Positions 9,464 through 18,786 are shown, numbered from the stretch's first letter. The stretch is 64,000 bases of DNA from Streptomyces sp. 135 (GCF_020026305.1 NZ_CP075691.1:2232001-2296000); one strand, 5' to 3'. Notes: generated from the sequence alone by a model not told the origin. Numbers and translations: made by a program.

Positions 9464-10423
9464 TCAGCTCACGTCCTCGCGGACGCGCTCGGCGCCCCGC
9501 AGCCGCGCCGGGGCGGCCCTGCGGTTCTCGGCGACCTCTTCCTCGGTGGGCAGTTCGGCGCCGCGGGTCAGAAGCTTCAGGCGCGGCTGGTAGCGCTCGG
9601 GGACCACGGGCAGGCCGGGCGGCGCCGTGTTCGCGGCACCGGCCGCGAACACCTGCTTGACCAGGCGGTCTTCCAGCGAGTGGTACGACAGGACGGCGAT
9701 CCGACCGCCGACGGCGAGCGCCTTCACGGCCGCCGGGATCGCCCGCTCCAGGACGCTCAGCTCGCCGTTGACCTCGATGCGCAGGGCCTGGAAGGTGCGC
9801 TTGGCGGGGTTGCCGCCGGTGCGCTTGGCGGCCTGCGGCAGGGAGTCGCGGATGAGCTCGACGAGCCGCGCGCTGTTGCTGAACGGCTCCTTCTCGCGCT
9901 CGCGCACGACGGCGCTGACGATGCGCTTGGCCTGCTTCTCCTCGCCGTACTGGCGCAGGATCCGCACCAGTTCGCCGGGCGCGTACGTGTTGAGGACCTC
10001 GGCGGCGCTGATGCCGGTCGTCTGGTCCATGCGCATGTCCAGGGGCGCGTCCTGGGCGTACGCGAATCCCCGGTCCGCCTCGTCGAGTTGCATGGAGGAG
10101 ACGCCGAGGTCGAAGAGGACGCCCTGTACGCGCGGGATGTCCAGGCGGTCGAGCACCTCGGGGAGCTCGTCGTAGACGGCGTGCACCAGGGTGGCCCGGT
10201 CGCCGTAGGGGGCGAGCCGTTCGCCGGACAGGCGCAGTGCTTCCTTGTCGCGGTCCAGGGCGACGAGGCGCGCCGCGGGGAAGGTGGCCAGGAGGGCCTC
10301 GCTGTGGCCGCCGAGGCCGAGGGTGCAGTCGACGACGACCGCGCCCGGTTCGGCGAGGGCGGGGGCCAACATGTCCAGGCACCGCTGGAGCATCACCGGG
10401 ACGTGTCGGCTGTTGTCGGTCAA
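9464..10423 (-). CDS. rsmH: 16S rRNA (cytosine1402-N4)-methyltransferase
   Basis: RsmH (MraW) methylates N4 of C1402 in 16S rRNA using S-adenosylmethionine and is the usual first gene of dcw clusters. The 319-residue protein has HVPVML at the N terminus, the SAM-binding [50 protein letters not shown] and [12 protein letters not shown] signatures. The start is a TTG at 10423 with an AGAGGG site upstream; no in-frame ATG or GTG gives a better N terminus. A 63-base gap separates it from ftsL. I see no mraZ upstream; the next gene is divergent. Confidence 0.95.
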   Translation of the reverse strand: MTDNSRHVPVMLQRCLDMLAPALAEPGAVVVDCTLGLGGHSEALLATFPAARLVALDRDKEALRLSGERLAPYGDRATLVHAVYDELPEVLDRLDIPRVQGVLFDLGVSSMQLDEADRGFAYAQDAPLDMRMDQTTGISAAEVLNTYAPGELVRILRQYGEEKQAKRIVSAVVREREKEPFSNSARLVELIRDSLPQAAKRTGGNPAKRTFQALRIEVNGELSVLERAIPAAVKALAVGGRIAVLSYHSLEDRLVKQVFAAGAANTAPPGLPVVPERYQPRLKLLTRGAELPTEEEVAENRRAAPARLRGAERVREDVS

Positions 10424-10842
10424 GGGGCCCTCTCAGGTCCGGCGCGGCGTCCGTACGCACTGCCGGGTCCCCGCCCGCTCCGTGAAGGGGAATGGTCCGC
10501 CGGCGCCGGGGAAGTGGCGTCAGCCGACCGGGAGCGGGAGGAGGCCGAGCCGTACGTACGCGCCGCGCACGTGGGGATTCTCAAGAATCTCCGGGATGTG
10601 CGGTCCAGCGGGGAGCAGGTCACGTCTCCCGCTTCGCGTCACTTTAGTCCACGGTGTCTTCCGGTCAATCAACCGGCCTGCGCGTCGCGGCCCGGTCCGA
10701 GACACGGGCGCAAATCCCCCGTAGTCACCCATTCGGCCGTAGCCGCCACACCCTGTGGGTTAGCTCACAACAAGAGTTATTGGCGTTCTTTGTCCCTTCT
10801 CACAGCGGGCCGAGTTGATCAGTGGCCATTAACGTCATATCC
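10424..10842. other. Divergent intergenic region between rsmH and the carbonic anhydrase gene
   Basis: These 419 bases separate two divergently transcribed genes. Apart from the candidate leftward promoter at 10641-10668, I find no convincing open frame; the short frames present lack ribosome-binding sites and similarity to anything I recognise. The right part (10740-10842) is less GC-rich than its surroundings, fitting promoter DNA for the rightward gene, but I cannot pick out a clear -35/-10 pair there. Confidence 0.5.
10641..10668 (-). promoter_or_regulatory. Candidate promoter of the dcw operon
   Basis: On the minus strand, TTGACC (10668-10663) and TAAAGT (10646-10641) are separated by 16 bases, a fair match to the streptomycete housekeeping consensus. 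It would give a leader of roughly 210 bases before rsmH. This is pattern matching only. Confidence 0.45.
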
Positions 10843-11400
10843 ATGTCGACTTCCGCATCCCCCTCGGGTAACAGCCCCGCAGAGCCGATCGGCGACATAG
10901 CCGTCGGCACGGTCACCGACCGCCTGGTCGAGGCGAACAAGCGGTACGCCGCCGGCTTCGCCGATCCGGGCATGGACGCCCGCCCCGTACTGCGTGTCGC
11001 CGTCGTCGCCTGCATGGACGCCCGCCTCGATCTGCATGACGCGCTCGGCCTCGAGCTGGGCGACTGCCACACCATCCGCAACGCGGGCGGCGTGGTCACC
11101 GACGACGTCATCCGCTCCCTGACCATCAGCCAGCGCGCGCTCGGCACCCGCAGCGTGGTCCTCATCCACCACACCGGCTGCGGCCTGGAGTCCCTCACCG
11201 AGGAGTTCCGCCAGGACCTGGAGAACGAGGTGGGGCAGCGGCCGACGTGGGCGGTGGAGTCCTTCCGCGACGTCGAGCAGGACGTACGCCAGTCGATGCA
11301 GCGCGTACGGACCTCGCCGTTCCTGCTGCACACCGACGACATCCGCGGCTTTGTCTTCGACGTGACGACGGGTCTGCTGCGGGAGATCGCCCCCGCGTAA
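10843..11400 (+). CDS. Beta-class carbonic anhydrase-like protein
   Basis: This is a 185-residue protein of the beta-carbonic anhydrase fold, probably interconverting CO2 and bicarbonate in the cytosol. The zinc-site pattern is present: CxDxR (ACMDAR, around Cys57/Asp59/Arg61) and HxxC (HHTGC, around His110/Cys113), plus the NAGG stretch. It is shorter than classical beta-CAs and belongs to the compact type common in actinobacteria; activity is therefore inferred. I took the ATG at 10843; a GTG at 10822 is in frame, and neither has a good Shine-Dalgarno, so a leaderless transcript is possible. It sits between dcw and the MoxR operon, with no obvious functional link to either. Confidence 0.85.
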   Translation: MSTSASPSGNSPAEPIGDIAVGTVTDRLVEANKRYAAGFADPGMDARPVLRVAVVACMDARLDLHDALGLELGDCHTIRNAGGVVTDDVIRSLTISQRALGTRSVVLIHHTGCGLESLTEEFRQDLENEVGQRPTWAVESFRDVEQDVRQSMQRVRTSPFLLHTDDIRGFVFDVTTGLLREIAPA

Positions 11401-11452
11401 TCGACCCTGCGTGACTGACAAAAGGTCGTAAGACCCGACAAATCGGCGCCAG

Positions 11453-11461
11453 TTATCCACA
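11453..11461 (+). promoter_or_regulatory. Isolated perfect DnaA box
   Basis: TTATCCACA matches the general bacterial DnaA box exactly (Streptomyces more often uses TTGTCCACA). It is a single site between the carbonic anhydrase and MoxR genes, far from any oriC-like cluster, so it may be chance or a titration or regulatory site. Confidence 0.3.
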
Positions 11462-11470
11462 GGCGAGTGA

Positions 11471-11562
11471 CACGACCCGGTACGCCCAACAACAATGCGG
11501 GGGTGGCACCACGCACACCATTCACGCGTGGTGCCGGTGAATTCGGGGTGGACCGGGTCGTG
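11471..11562. repeat. Nested inverted repeats upstream of the MoxR operon
   Basis: Two perfect inverted repeats are nested. The outer arms CACGACCCGGT (11471-11481) and ACCGGGTCGTG (11552-11562) are 11 bp. The inner arms GGCACCACGC (11505-11514) and GCGTGGTGCC (11526-11535) are 10 bp with an 11-base loop. The inner hairpin could terminate the upstream gene, but there is no U-tract. The combined structure lies 74 bases before the moxR start and could instead be a folded leader. Confidence 0.6.
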
Positions 11563-11635
11563 CGCTTGAGCGGCGGCCCGGAAATGGGGTACCCCCTGCT
11601 CCTCAGGAGCGCGGGGCAGGGCCGAGGAGGGCCGG

Positions 11636-12658
11636 GTGACGACGTATGACGATCGAGCGAGCCTCACAGATCTGACCACCACAGCGGAGCGTGTCCGCAG
11701 GTCGGTGGAGGGTGTGATCGAGGGCAAGCCGGAGGTCGTACGGCTCTCGCTGACCGTGCTCCTCGCCGAGGGGCATCTGCTCATCGAGGATGTGCCGGGC
11801 GTGGGCAAGACCATGCTCGCCAAGGCACTGGCGCGGTCCATCGACTGCTCGGTGCGGCGGATCCAGTTCACGCCGGACCTGCTGCCGTCGGACATCACCG
11901 GTGTGTCCATCTTCGACCAGCAGCGCAGGGACTTCGAGTTCAAGCCGGGCGCCATCTTCGCGCAGATCGTGATCGGCGACGAGATCAACCGCGCCTCTCC
12001 GAAGACGCAGTCCGCGCTCCTGGAGTCCATGGAGGAGCGCCAGGTCACCATCGACGGGCAGACCTATGAACTGCCCAGCCCCTTCATGGTCGTGGCCACG
12101 CAGAACCCCGTGGAGATGGAGGGGACCTACCCCCTGCCCGAGGCGCAGCGCGACCGCTTCATGGCGCGCGTCTCGATCGGCTATCCGGGGCCGGAGGCCG
12201 AGCTCCAGATGCTCGACGTGCACGGCGGCGTCTCGCCCCTGGACGACCTCCAGCCGGTGGCGCACGCCCACGACATCGTGAAGCTCATCGACGCGGTGCG
12301 CACGGTCCACGTGGCCGACACCGTGCGGCGGTACGCGGTGGACCTGGTCTCCGCCACGCGCAACCACCCCGACCTGAGACTCGGGGCCTCGCCGCGCGCC
12401 ACGCTGCACCTGGTGCGCGCCGCCAAGGCCTCCGCGGCGCTCAGCGGCCGGGAGTTCGCCCTGCCGGACGACGTACAGGCGCTGGCCGTCGCGGTCCTCG
12501 CGCACCGCCTGCTGCCCACCGCGCAGGCCCAGCTGAACCGCCGCACGGCCGAATCCGTCGTCCTGGAGATCCTCCAGCACACCCCCGTCCCCGCCGCCGC
12601 CCAGCCGGGCAACGGCGCCTTCTTCGCCCCGCAGCCGCCCGGCACGCGGAGGCTGTGA
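11636..12658 (+). CDS. MoxR-family AAA+ ATPase
   Basis: This is a 340-residue MoxR-type AAA+ ATPase, a class of chaperones often encoded with DUF58 proteins and thought to mature or insert metal-binding or vWA proteins. The Walker A loop PGVGKT is at about residues 54-59, Walker B IGDEIN at about 113-118, and sensor-type PFMVVATQNPVEMEGTYPLPEAQRDRF follows. It begins at a GTG with GAGGAGGG upstream. Its TGA overlaps the ATG of the DUF58 gene (TGATG), so the two are translationally coupled. With the transglutaminase gene that follows, this is the common MoxR-DUF58-TgpA trio; the client in Streptomyces is not known to me. Confidence 0.93.
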   Translation: MTTYDDRASLTDLTTTAERVRRSVEGVIEGKPEVVRLSLTVLLAEGHLLIEDVPGVGKTMLAKALARSIDCSVRRIQFTPDLLPSDITGVSIFDQQRRDFEFKPGAIFAQIVIGDEINRASPKTQSALLESMEERQVTIDGQTYELPSPFMVVATQNPVEMEGTYPLPEAQRDRFMARVSIGYPGPEAELQMLDVHGGVSPLDDLQPVAHAHDIVKLIDAVRTVHVADTVRRYAVDLVSATRNHPDLRLGASPRATLHLVRAAKASAALSGREFALPDDVQALAVAVLAHRLLPTAQAQLNRRTAESVVLEILQHTPVPAAAQPGNGAFFAPQPPGTRRL

Positions 12659-14025
12659 TGACGGCGCCAGCGGGTCCTGCGGGTCCCGCCGAGGGCGACA
12701 AGGGCGGGCTGCGCACGGCTCTCGCGGGCCTGACCACACGCGGGCGTTCCTTCCTGGCGGCGGGCATCGCCGCCGCCATCTGCGCCTACGTCCTCGGCCA
12801 GAGCGACCTGCTGCGCGTCGGGCTGCTGCTCGCCGTACTGCCGCTGGTCTGCGCCGTGGTCCTCTTCCGCACCCGGTACCGCGTGGCGGGCAGCCGCAGG
12901 CTCTCCCCCGGGCGCGTGCCGGCCGGTTCGGAGGCCCGCGTCCACCTGCGCATGGACAACGTCTCGCGACTGCCCACGGGACTGCTGATGCTCCAGGACC
13001 GGGTGCCCTACGTCCTCGGGCCCCGGCCCCGGTTCGTGCTCGACCGGGTCGAGGCGGGCGGGCGCCGCGAGGTGTCCTACCGCGTCCGCTCCGACCTGCG
13101 CGGACGCTATCCGCTGGGGCCGCTGCAGCTGCGCCTGACGGACCCGTTCGGGATGTGCGAGCTGACCCGCTCCTTCTCGACGTACGACACCCTGACGGTC
13201 ATCCCGCGCGTGGAGGCGCTGCCCCCGGTGCGGCTCTCGGGCGAGGCCAAGGGGTACGGCGACGGGCGCAACCGCTCGCTGGCGCTCGCCGGTGAGGACG
13301 ACGTCATCCCGCGCGGGTACCGCCACGGCGACGACCTGCGCCGCGTCCACTGGCGCTCCACCGCGCGCTACGGCGAGCTGATGGTCCGCCGCGAGGAGCA
13401 GCCGCAGCGCGCCCGCTGCACGGTGCTCCTGGACACCCGGGGCACCGGCTTCCGGGGCGCCGGGCCCGACTCGGCCTTCGAGTGGGCGGTGTCGGGCACG
13501 GCCTCGGCCCTGGTGCACATGCTCGAACGGGGCTTCTCGGTCAGGCTGTTGACCGACACCGGCACCTCCGTGCCGGGCGAGGGCTCGGACGGCTTCGCGG
13601 GCGCGAGCCAGGAGTCGGCGGACGCGGCCGGGCTGATGATGGACACCCTCGCGGTGATCGAGCACTCGGACGGCGCCGGGCTCTCCCGTGCGTACGACGT
13701 GCTGCGCGGGGGCAATGAAGGCCTCCTCATCGCCTTCCTCGGCGACCTCGACGAGGAACAGGCGGCGGTGGTCGCCAAGATGCGTCAGCGCAGCGGCGCC
13801 GCGGTCGCCTTCGTCCTGGACAGCACCGTGTGGGCGCAGCGCTCCGGCGGTGTGCCGGCCGGCGCCGGTGACGTACGGGTGCAGCTGCTGCGCGAGGCGG
13901 GCTGGACGGCCCTCACCGTGCCGCCGGGGGCGAGCCTGACGGACCTGTGGCGCCGGGCCGACCACGCGCGCACGAGCGCGGGCCCGGCACCCGCGACGGG
14001 GACCACGACCGGGGGCTGGGCATGA
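12658..14025 (+). CDS. DUF58 domain membrane protein
   Basis: This is a 455-residue protein with two N-terminal membrane segments (about 30-75) and a C-terminal DUF58 domain, recognised by the GYRHGDDLRRVHWRSTARYG block near residue 220. DUF58 proteins resemble vWA domains and are habitual partners of MoxR ATPases. The ATG is embedded in the moxR stop (TGATG); an overlapping GTG three bases earlier is the only other option. The C terminus is Ala/Thr/Gly-rich. The function is unknown beyond the association; location at the membrane is inferred from the two segments. Confidence 0.88.
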   Translation: MTAPAGPAGPAEGDKGGLRTALAGLTTRGRSFLAAGIAAAICAYVLGQSDLLRVGLLLAVLPLVCAVVLFRTRYRVAGSRRLSPGRVPAGSEARVHLRMDNVSRLPTGLLMLQDRVPYVLGPRPRFVLDRVEAGGRREVSYRVRSDLRGRYPLGPLQLRLTDPFGMCELTRSFSTYDTLTVIPRVEALPPVRLSGEAKGYGDGRNRSLALAGEDDVIPRGYRHGDDLRRVHWRSTARYGELMVRREEQPQRARCTVLLDTRGTGFRGAGPDSAFEWAVSGTASALVHMLERGFSVRLLTDTGTSVPGEGSDGFAGASQESADAAGLMMDTLAVIEHSDGAGLSRAYDVLRGGNEGLLIAFLGDLDEEQAAVVAKMRQRSGAAVAFVLDSTVWAQRSGGVPAGAGDVRVQLLREAGWTALTVPPGASLTDLWRRADHARTSAGPAPATGTTTGGWA

Positions 14026-14107
14026 GGACGCGGTACGGATCGCCGGGGCACCCGCGCGCGGGAGGCCCGGTAGCACGGCAGGGACGTACGACAGTGGGGG
14101 GACGGTC

Positions 14108-16516
14108 ATGAGCGGACGCGCGCGGCTCGCGCTGTGTGCCACCGCGGCGACACTGATGGCGTCGAGCGCGTTACTGCCGCTCGTCGATCCGGCGACGTGG
14201 TTCGTGCAGGCCGTCATCCTGCTGGTGGTGCAGAGCGGGGTCGGCGCGCTGGCCCGGCGGCTGCCGCTGGCCAGGACGCTCACCGTGGCCGTGCAGGCGC
14301 TGGTGTCGCTGCTGCTGCTCACCCTGGTCTTCGCCCGCGAGCAGGCCATCGCGGGCATCCTGCCGGGCCCCGACGTGTTCCGGCGGTTCGCGGTGCTCCT
14401 TGAGGCGGGCGGCGAGGACGTCGGGCGGTACGCGATTCCGGCGCCGCTCAGTGACGGCATCCGGCTGATGCTGGTCGGCGGCGTCCTGGTGATCGGCCTC
14501 GCGGTGGACGCCCTCGCGGTGACGTTCCGTACGGCGGCCCCGGCCGGGCTGCCGCTGCTCGCGCTGTACTCGGTCGCGGCGGGGCTCTCCGGGGACGGCG
14601 CGGGATGGCTGTGGTTCCTGCTCGCCTCGGCCGGATACCTGCTGCTGCTCCTGGCGGAGGGCAGGGACCGGATCTCCCAGTGGGGCCGGGTGTTCGGCGG
14701 CGCGGCGCGCGCTCCGGGGCGGGTCTCCGGGGGCCTGGAGAGCGGCGGCGGGGCGATCGCCCCGGTCCGCACGGGCCGGCGCATCGGCGCCCTCGCCCTC
14801 GGCATCGCCCTGGTGGTGCCGCTCGCCCTGCCGGCCCTGGACGGCGGTCTCCTGGACGGTTCCGGTGGCCCCGGCGGGGGCGGCTCGGGCGGCGGCGGGA
14901 CGATCTCCGCCGTCAATCCCCTGGTCGCGCTCCAGGACAGCCTGAACCAGCCGGAGGACCGCGAGGTCATCACCTACCGGACGAACGCCGAGCGGACCGA
15001 CGACCTGTATCTGCGGATCGTCTCGCTCGACCAGTTCGACGGCACCACGTGGAAGACCACCGTCCGGAGCATCGAGGACGTGCCCTCTCCCCTGCCGACG
15101 CCACGGGGTCTGCTCCCGGACGTCCGCAGGAGCGAGATCCAGACGAACATCTCCGCCGCCGACGGCTACGCGCAGAACTGGCTGCCGATGCCCTTCCCGG
15201 CCAGCGACGTGAAGATCGGCGGCCGCTGGCGGTACGAGCCGGTGGGCCGCGCCCTCGTCGGCGACCGGGGCCAGACCACGCGCGGCGCCCGTTACGAGGT
15301 CAAGAGCCTGGTCGTGGAGCCCACCGCCGAGCAACTCGCGGACGCTCCATCGCCCCCCGCGGACCTGCGGAAAGAGTTCACCAAGGTCCCTGACTCGCTG
15401 CCGGGGCTGGTCGGGGCCACGGCCCGCCGGGTCACCAAGGGCTCCGCGAACCCCTACGAGCAGGCGGTCAAGCTCCAGGACTACTTCGCCTCGGACGGCG
15501 GGTTCACGTACAACACCCAGGTGCGGGCGGGCAGCGGACCCGCCGCGATCGAGAAGTTCCTGCGGCAGAAGGAAGGCTTCTGCGTCCACTTCTCCTTCGC
15601 GATGGCCTCCATGGCGCGCACGCTCGGCATCCCGGCCCGCGTCGCGGTGGGCTTCACGCCGGGTTCCGCGCAGGCCGACGGCACGATGTCGGTCGGGCTG
15701 CGGGACGCGCACGCCTGGCCCGAGCTGTATTTCGAAGGCGTGGGCTGGACCCGCTTCGAGCCGACGCCGAGCCGGGGCACGGTGCCCGAGTACACCCGCT
15801 CCGATGTCCCCTCGGGCGACGCGAGCGACCCGGACGCCCCGGAGCCGGCCCGCTCCTCGGAGCCGTCCACGGCGCCCTCGGCGTCCGACAGCTGCCCGCC
15901 GGACGTGCGCAAGCAGGGCGGCTGCGCGAGCGCCGCGCCGCAGGTCGCCGCTGGTTCGGGTGGTGACGGGCCACCCATCCAGATGATCGTCCTGGTGGCC
16001 CTCGCGGTCCTGCTCGTCGTCACGCTGCCCGTGCTGCCGATGCTGTGGCGGACCCGGATGCGGTCGGCGCGGCTCGGCGCCGGCGGTCGTACACCGGGGG
16101 ACGCCGTCGCGCGGACCCTGGCCGCCTGGCTCGAAGTGACCGACACGGCCTGGGACCACGGCATTGAGCCGGACGAGTCACAGACCCCGCGCAACGCCGC
16201 CGCGCGGATCGTCCGCATCGGGCAGCTGCCGTCGGGGCCCGCGGAGGCCGTCCACCGGGTGGCGACCGCCGTGGAGCAGGCGCTCTACGCTCCGAGCCCG
16301 CGACTTCCGGTGACAGGGCTCTCGCAGGACGTGCTGCGCGTACGGGAAGGACTGCACGCCACGTCGACCCGCTCCGCCCGGCTGCGGGCGACGCTCGCGC
16401 CGCGTTCGGCCGCACGGGTGGTGTGGGCGGTCTCGGACCGCTGGTCGGCGTCGAGCGCCCGCTGGAGCGAGCGGGCCGCCAAGCGGTGGGCGGCGCTGAC
16501 GCGGAGGCATGCGTAA
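14108..16516 (+). CDS. Transglutaminase-like membrane protein (TgpA / DUF3488 type)
   Basis: This is an 802-residue membrane protein: about six N-terminal membrane helices, a Gly-rich linker, a large extracytoplasmic region with a transglutaminase core, then a Ser/Pro-rich linker, a final membrane helix (about 620-645) and a cytoplasmic DUF4129-like tail. The catalytic triad regions are visible: Cys in EGFCVHFSFAMASMARTLGIPARV (near 490), His in RDAHAWPELYFEGVGW (near 534) and the following ExTPS stretch. It closes the MoxR-DUF58 operon, 82 bases after the previous stop, and a strong terminator follows. The family is thought to act on the cell envelope; the substrate is unknown. Confidence 0.9.
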   Translation: MSGRARLALCATAATLMASSALLPLVDPATWFVQAVILLVVQSGVGALARRLPLARTLTVAVQALVSLLLLTLVFAREQAIAGILPGPDVFRRFAVLLEAGGEDVGRYAIPAPLSDGIRLMLVGGVLVIGLAVDALAVTFRTAAPAGLPLLALYSVAAGLSGDGAGWLWFLLASAGYLLLLLAEGRDRISQWGRVFGGAARAPGRVSGGLESGGGAIAPVRTGRRIGALALGIALVVPLALPALDGGLLDGSGGPGGGGSGGGGTISAVNPLVALQDSLNQPEDREVITYRTNAERTDDLYLRIVSLDQFDGTTWKTTVRSIEDVPSPLPTPRGLLPDVRRSEIQTNISAADGYAQNWLPMPFPASDVKIGGRWRYEPVGRALVGDRGQTTRGARYEVKSLVVEPTAEQLADAPSPPADLRKEFTKVPDSLPGLVGATARRVTKGSANPYEQAVKLQDYFASDGGFTYNTQVRAGSGPAAIEKFLRQKEGFCVHFSFAMASMARTLGIPARVAVGFTPGSAQADGTMSVGLRDAHAWPELYFEGVGWTRFEPTPSRGTVPEYTRSDVPSGDASDPDAPEPARSSEPSTAPSASDSCPPDVRKQGGCASAAPQVAAGSGGDGPPIQMIVLVALAVLLVVTLPVLPMLWRTRMRSARLGAGGRTPGDAVARTLAAWLEVTDTAWDHGIEPDESQTPRNAAARIVRIGQLPSGPAEAVHRVATAVEQALYAPSPRLPVTGLSQDVLRVREGLHATSTRSARLRATLAPRSAARVVWAVSDRWSASSARWSERAAKRWAALTRRHA

Positions 16517-16529
16517 GCGCACGCACAGG

Positions 16530-16565
16530 TAAGGGGTGACCGCCCACCAGGGCGGTCACCCCTTA
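16530..16565. terminator. Strong bidirectional terminator
   Basis: This is a perfect 16-bp stem (16530-16545 with 16550-16565) around a four-base ACCA loop, with TAAGGGG/CCCCTTA ends that supply A/T-rich flanks on both strands. It lies between the convergent transglutaminase and DUF3040 genes and should end transcription from both sides. Confidence 0.9.
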
Positions 16566-16609
16566 CACACGCTCATCAAGTCTGTTCGGTCAGCCTTGCC
16601 GGGCCGGGC

Positions 16610-17023
16610 TCACTGACCGCCCTGCTGTTCGTCGCGGCGGCGCTGCCACCGCTGCTCGATGCGGTCCATGACGGAACGACGCTGCCTCGTCTGTCTGCGG
16701 GCATGGGGCCCACCCTGCGCCGTGGCCGCGCCCGCGGGCTGTTCGCCCGGTTTCGGGGCCTTGCGCCAACCGGTGACGGCGAGCACCGCGCAGCCCAGCA
16801 TGACGAGGAACCCCACCACGCTGATCCAGATCTGCTGGGCGACCATTCCGGCCATGAGAAGGGCGATGCCCACCAGGAAGCCCACGACCGCTTGGTAGAC
16901 CCGCTTCCGGGTGTACGTACGCAGCCCGCTTCCCTCAAGCGCTGTCGCGAACTTGGGATCTTCGGCGTACAGCGCTCGCTCCATCTGCTCGAGCATGCGC
17001 TGCTCGTGCTCCGAGAGCGGCAC
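16610..17023 (-). CDS. DUF3040 membrane protein near dcw
   Basis: This is a 137-residue protein beginning PLSEHEQRMLEQMERALYAEDPKFA, the hallmark of the actinobacterial DUF3040 family. It has two membrane helices (about 48-68 and 71-89) and a basic, Gln/Arg-rich C-terminal tail. The GTG at 17023 has GGAGGA at good spacing; the longer frame upstream is not supported. The family member at this locus in S. coelicolor (SCO2097) is described as an actinobacterial protein linked by position to the dcw region. A role in division or sporulation is plausible but not shown by the sequence. Confidence 0.85.
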   Translation of the reverse strand: MPLSEHEQRMLEQMERALYAEDPKFATALEGSGLRTYTRKRVYQAVVGFLVGIALLMAGMVAQQIWISVVGFLVMLGCAVLAVTGWRKAPKPGEQPAGAATAQGGPHARRQTRQRRSVMDRIEQRWQRRRDEQQGGQ

Positions 17024-17298
17024 GGAGTCCTCCTCATCGTGCAGTCGCCGGGGCGACCGGGGGTCCCCTTCAGGATAGGCAGGGAATCGCCCCCGTGAAA
17101 CCCGCCCCTCTGCGCCAACTTCGCCAAACCGGACCTTCACATCGCTCCGGCTCGCTGAAGCGTGCATTCCCCGGCGGCCGGACCGTCATGCAGGACGGTG
17201 TCCTTCGATCATACGGCGCCAGTAGCCCGTTCGGGGGTCCTGTGGCGTACTCCATGTGCGGTTGCGTCCCTGATCAGCGGGGCAGCCACGCCCGTACC

Positions 17299-18162
17299 TC
17301 AGGCCGCCGTGCCACCTCGGGGCCCGCGCGCCTCACCGAGCACATGCAGCTGGGTGGCCACGGAGTGGAAGGCGGGCAGCTCGGCGGCGGCGGCCTCCAG
17401 CGCCAGGAGGGCGTCCAGGGCGCCGGGCTCGGTGTCCACGAGGACGCCGGGGACCAGGTCGGCGAAGACCCGCACGCCGTGCACGGCGTCGACGCGTACG
17501 CCCGCGGCCTCGACCAGCTCGGTGAGCTGCTCGGCGGTGAAGCGGCGCGGCACGGGGTCGCCCGCGCCCCAGCGGCCCGCCGGGTCGGTGAGCGCCGTCC
17601 GGGCCTCCTTGAAGTGGCCAGCGAGGGCGCGCGCGAGCACGGCCCCGCCGAGTCCGGCGCCGAGCAGGCTGAGCACTCCGGAGGGGCGCAGCGCGTCGAC
17701 GGCGAGGCGCACGCCCTCGGCCGGGTCGTCCACGTACTCCAGGACGCCGTGACACAGGACGGCGTCGAAGCCGCCGCGCTCGACGACGTCGAAGAGGCCG
17801 AGCACGTCGCCCTGGACGCCGCGCACGCGGTCGGCGACCCCGGCCTCGGCGGCCCTGCGCTCCAGGGCGAACAGGGCGTTGGGGCTGGGGTCGACGACGG
17901 TGACGCGGTGGCCGAGCCGGGCGACGGGCACCGCGAAGTTGCCGCTGCCGCCTCCGGTGTCGAGCACGTCGAGTTCGGTGCGCGCCTGACGGCCCGTGAC
18001 CTCGACGCGGCGGTCGAGGGCTTCCTTCAGGACGTCCCAGACCACGGCGGTACGCAGCGACGCGCGGGGCCGGGGGGCTCCCGAGGAATCCGAGGAGTCC
18101 GAGCGCGGCGACGCCGTCTGAGCGTGGTGGTGGGAGGCGGGCGGGCGCATCGGGTCCGACAC
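17299..18162 (-). CDS. SAM-dependent class I methyltransferase
   Basis: This is a 287-residue class I methyltransferase. The SAM-binding motif I reads LDVLDTGGGSGNFAVPVARLG (about residues 64-84), followed by VTVVDPSPNALFALERR (motif post I) and DAVLCHGVLEYVDDP (motif II region). The substrate cannot be told. The first 35 residues are His/Ser/Pro-rich and probably disordered; the start is a GTG at 18162, with an ATG four codons in as an alternative. It reads convergently with nothing; the nearest neighbour on the same strand is the HEPN-family gene 96 bases upstream. Confidence 0.85.
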   Translation of the reverse strand: MSDPMRPPASHHHAQTASPRSDSSDSSGAPRPRASLRTAVVWDVLKEALDRRVEVTGRQARTELDVLDTGGGSGNFAVPVARLGHRVTVVDPSPNALFALERRAAEAGVADRVRGVQGDVLGLFDVVERGGFDAVLCHGVLEYVDDPAEGVRLAVDALRPSGVLSLLGAGLGGAVLARALAGHFKEARTALTDPAGRWGAGDPVPRRFTAEQLTELVEAAGVRVDAVHGVRVFADLVPGVLVDTEPGALDALLALEAAAAELPAFHSVATQLHVLGEARGPRGGTAA

Positions 18163-18258
18163 GGCAGTTGACTCCTCGGCGCGTGGGTGCGATTTCCCCC
18201 ACCCTATTGCCTGCCGCGCAGTGCCCTTGTCACCTGTCCACGGGCGCGGACGTGCCGG

Positions 18259-18786
18259 TCAGCTCGCGTCCGGCGGCTCCTGCCTCGGCTGGGGCAGCAC
18301 GGGCTGGAGCACCAGCATCCGCTCGACCAGACGCAGGAACATCGCCACGTCACGGAGCAGGTCGTCGGCGTCGCGGGCGGTGGCGGCGCCTTGAATGCCC
18401 GCCTCGGCGCGCGCCCTGCGGGCGGCGCCGGAGGCGAACAGTGCGCTCCACTCGGTCAGTTCGGGGGCTATCTCCGGCAGGACTTCCCAGGCGCTGCGGA
18501 TGCGCTGCCTGCGGCGCGGGGTCGTCTCGGGGCGGCCGCGCGCGGCCAGGACGGCGGCCGCGGTGCGCAGGGCGGCGAGGTGGGCGGTGGCATAGCGCTC
18601 GTGCGGGGCGTCCAGGCGGGCGGCCTCGTCGATGCCGGCGTGGGCCTGGGCGAGCAGTTCGAGTGCGGCGGGCGGGGCGGTCGCGCGGCGCAGGACGGGG
18701 TGGACGTCGCTCGCCGGGCCGGCGGTCGAGGGTGCGTGGCCGACGGCGGGGTGCCGACGTGCGGCTGCCGCGGAAGTGCTGGCCAT
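18259..18786 (-). CDS. SAV_6107-family HEPN domain protein
   Basis: This is a 175-residue, largely helical protein that I recognise as the actinobacterial SAV_6107 family, described as HEPN-like. HEPN domains often occur in RNases or nucleotide-binding helical bundles, but I do not see the RxxxxH active-site motif clearly here, so RNase activity should not be assumed. The core (about 60-165) is Ala/Arg/Leu-rich. The ATG at 18786 has a perfect GGAGG site. It is divergent from the ABC/YhgE operon, with the operator region between them. Confidence 0.75.
   Translation of the reverse strand: MASTSAAAARRHPAVGHAPSTAGPASDVHPVLRRATAPPAALELLAQAHAGIDEAARLDAPHERYATAHLAALRTAAAVLAARGRPETTPRRRQRIRSAWEVLPEIAPELTEWSALFASGAARRARAEAGIQGAATARDADDLLRDVAMFLRLVERMLVLQPVLPQPRQEPPDAS

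Noticed and set aside
18259..18786. HEPN protein as part of a toxin-antitoxin pair
   Set aside because: No MNT nucleotidyltransferase or other antitoxin gene is adjacent, and the RxxxxH motif is not evident.
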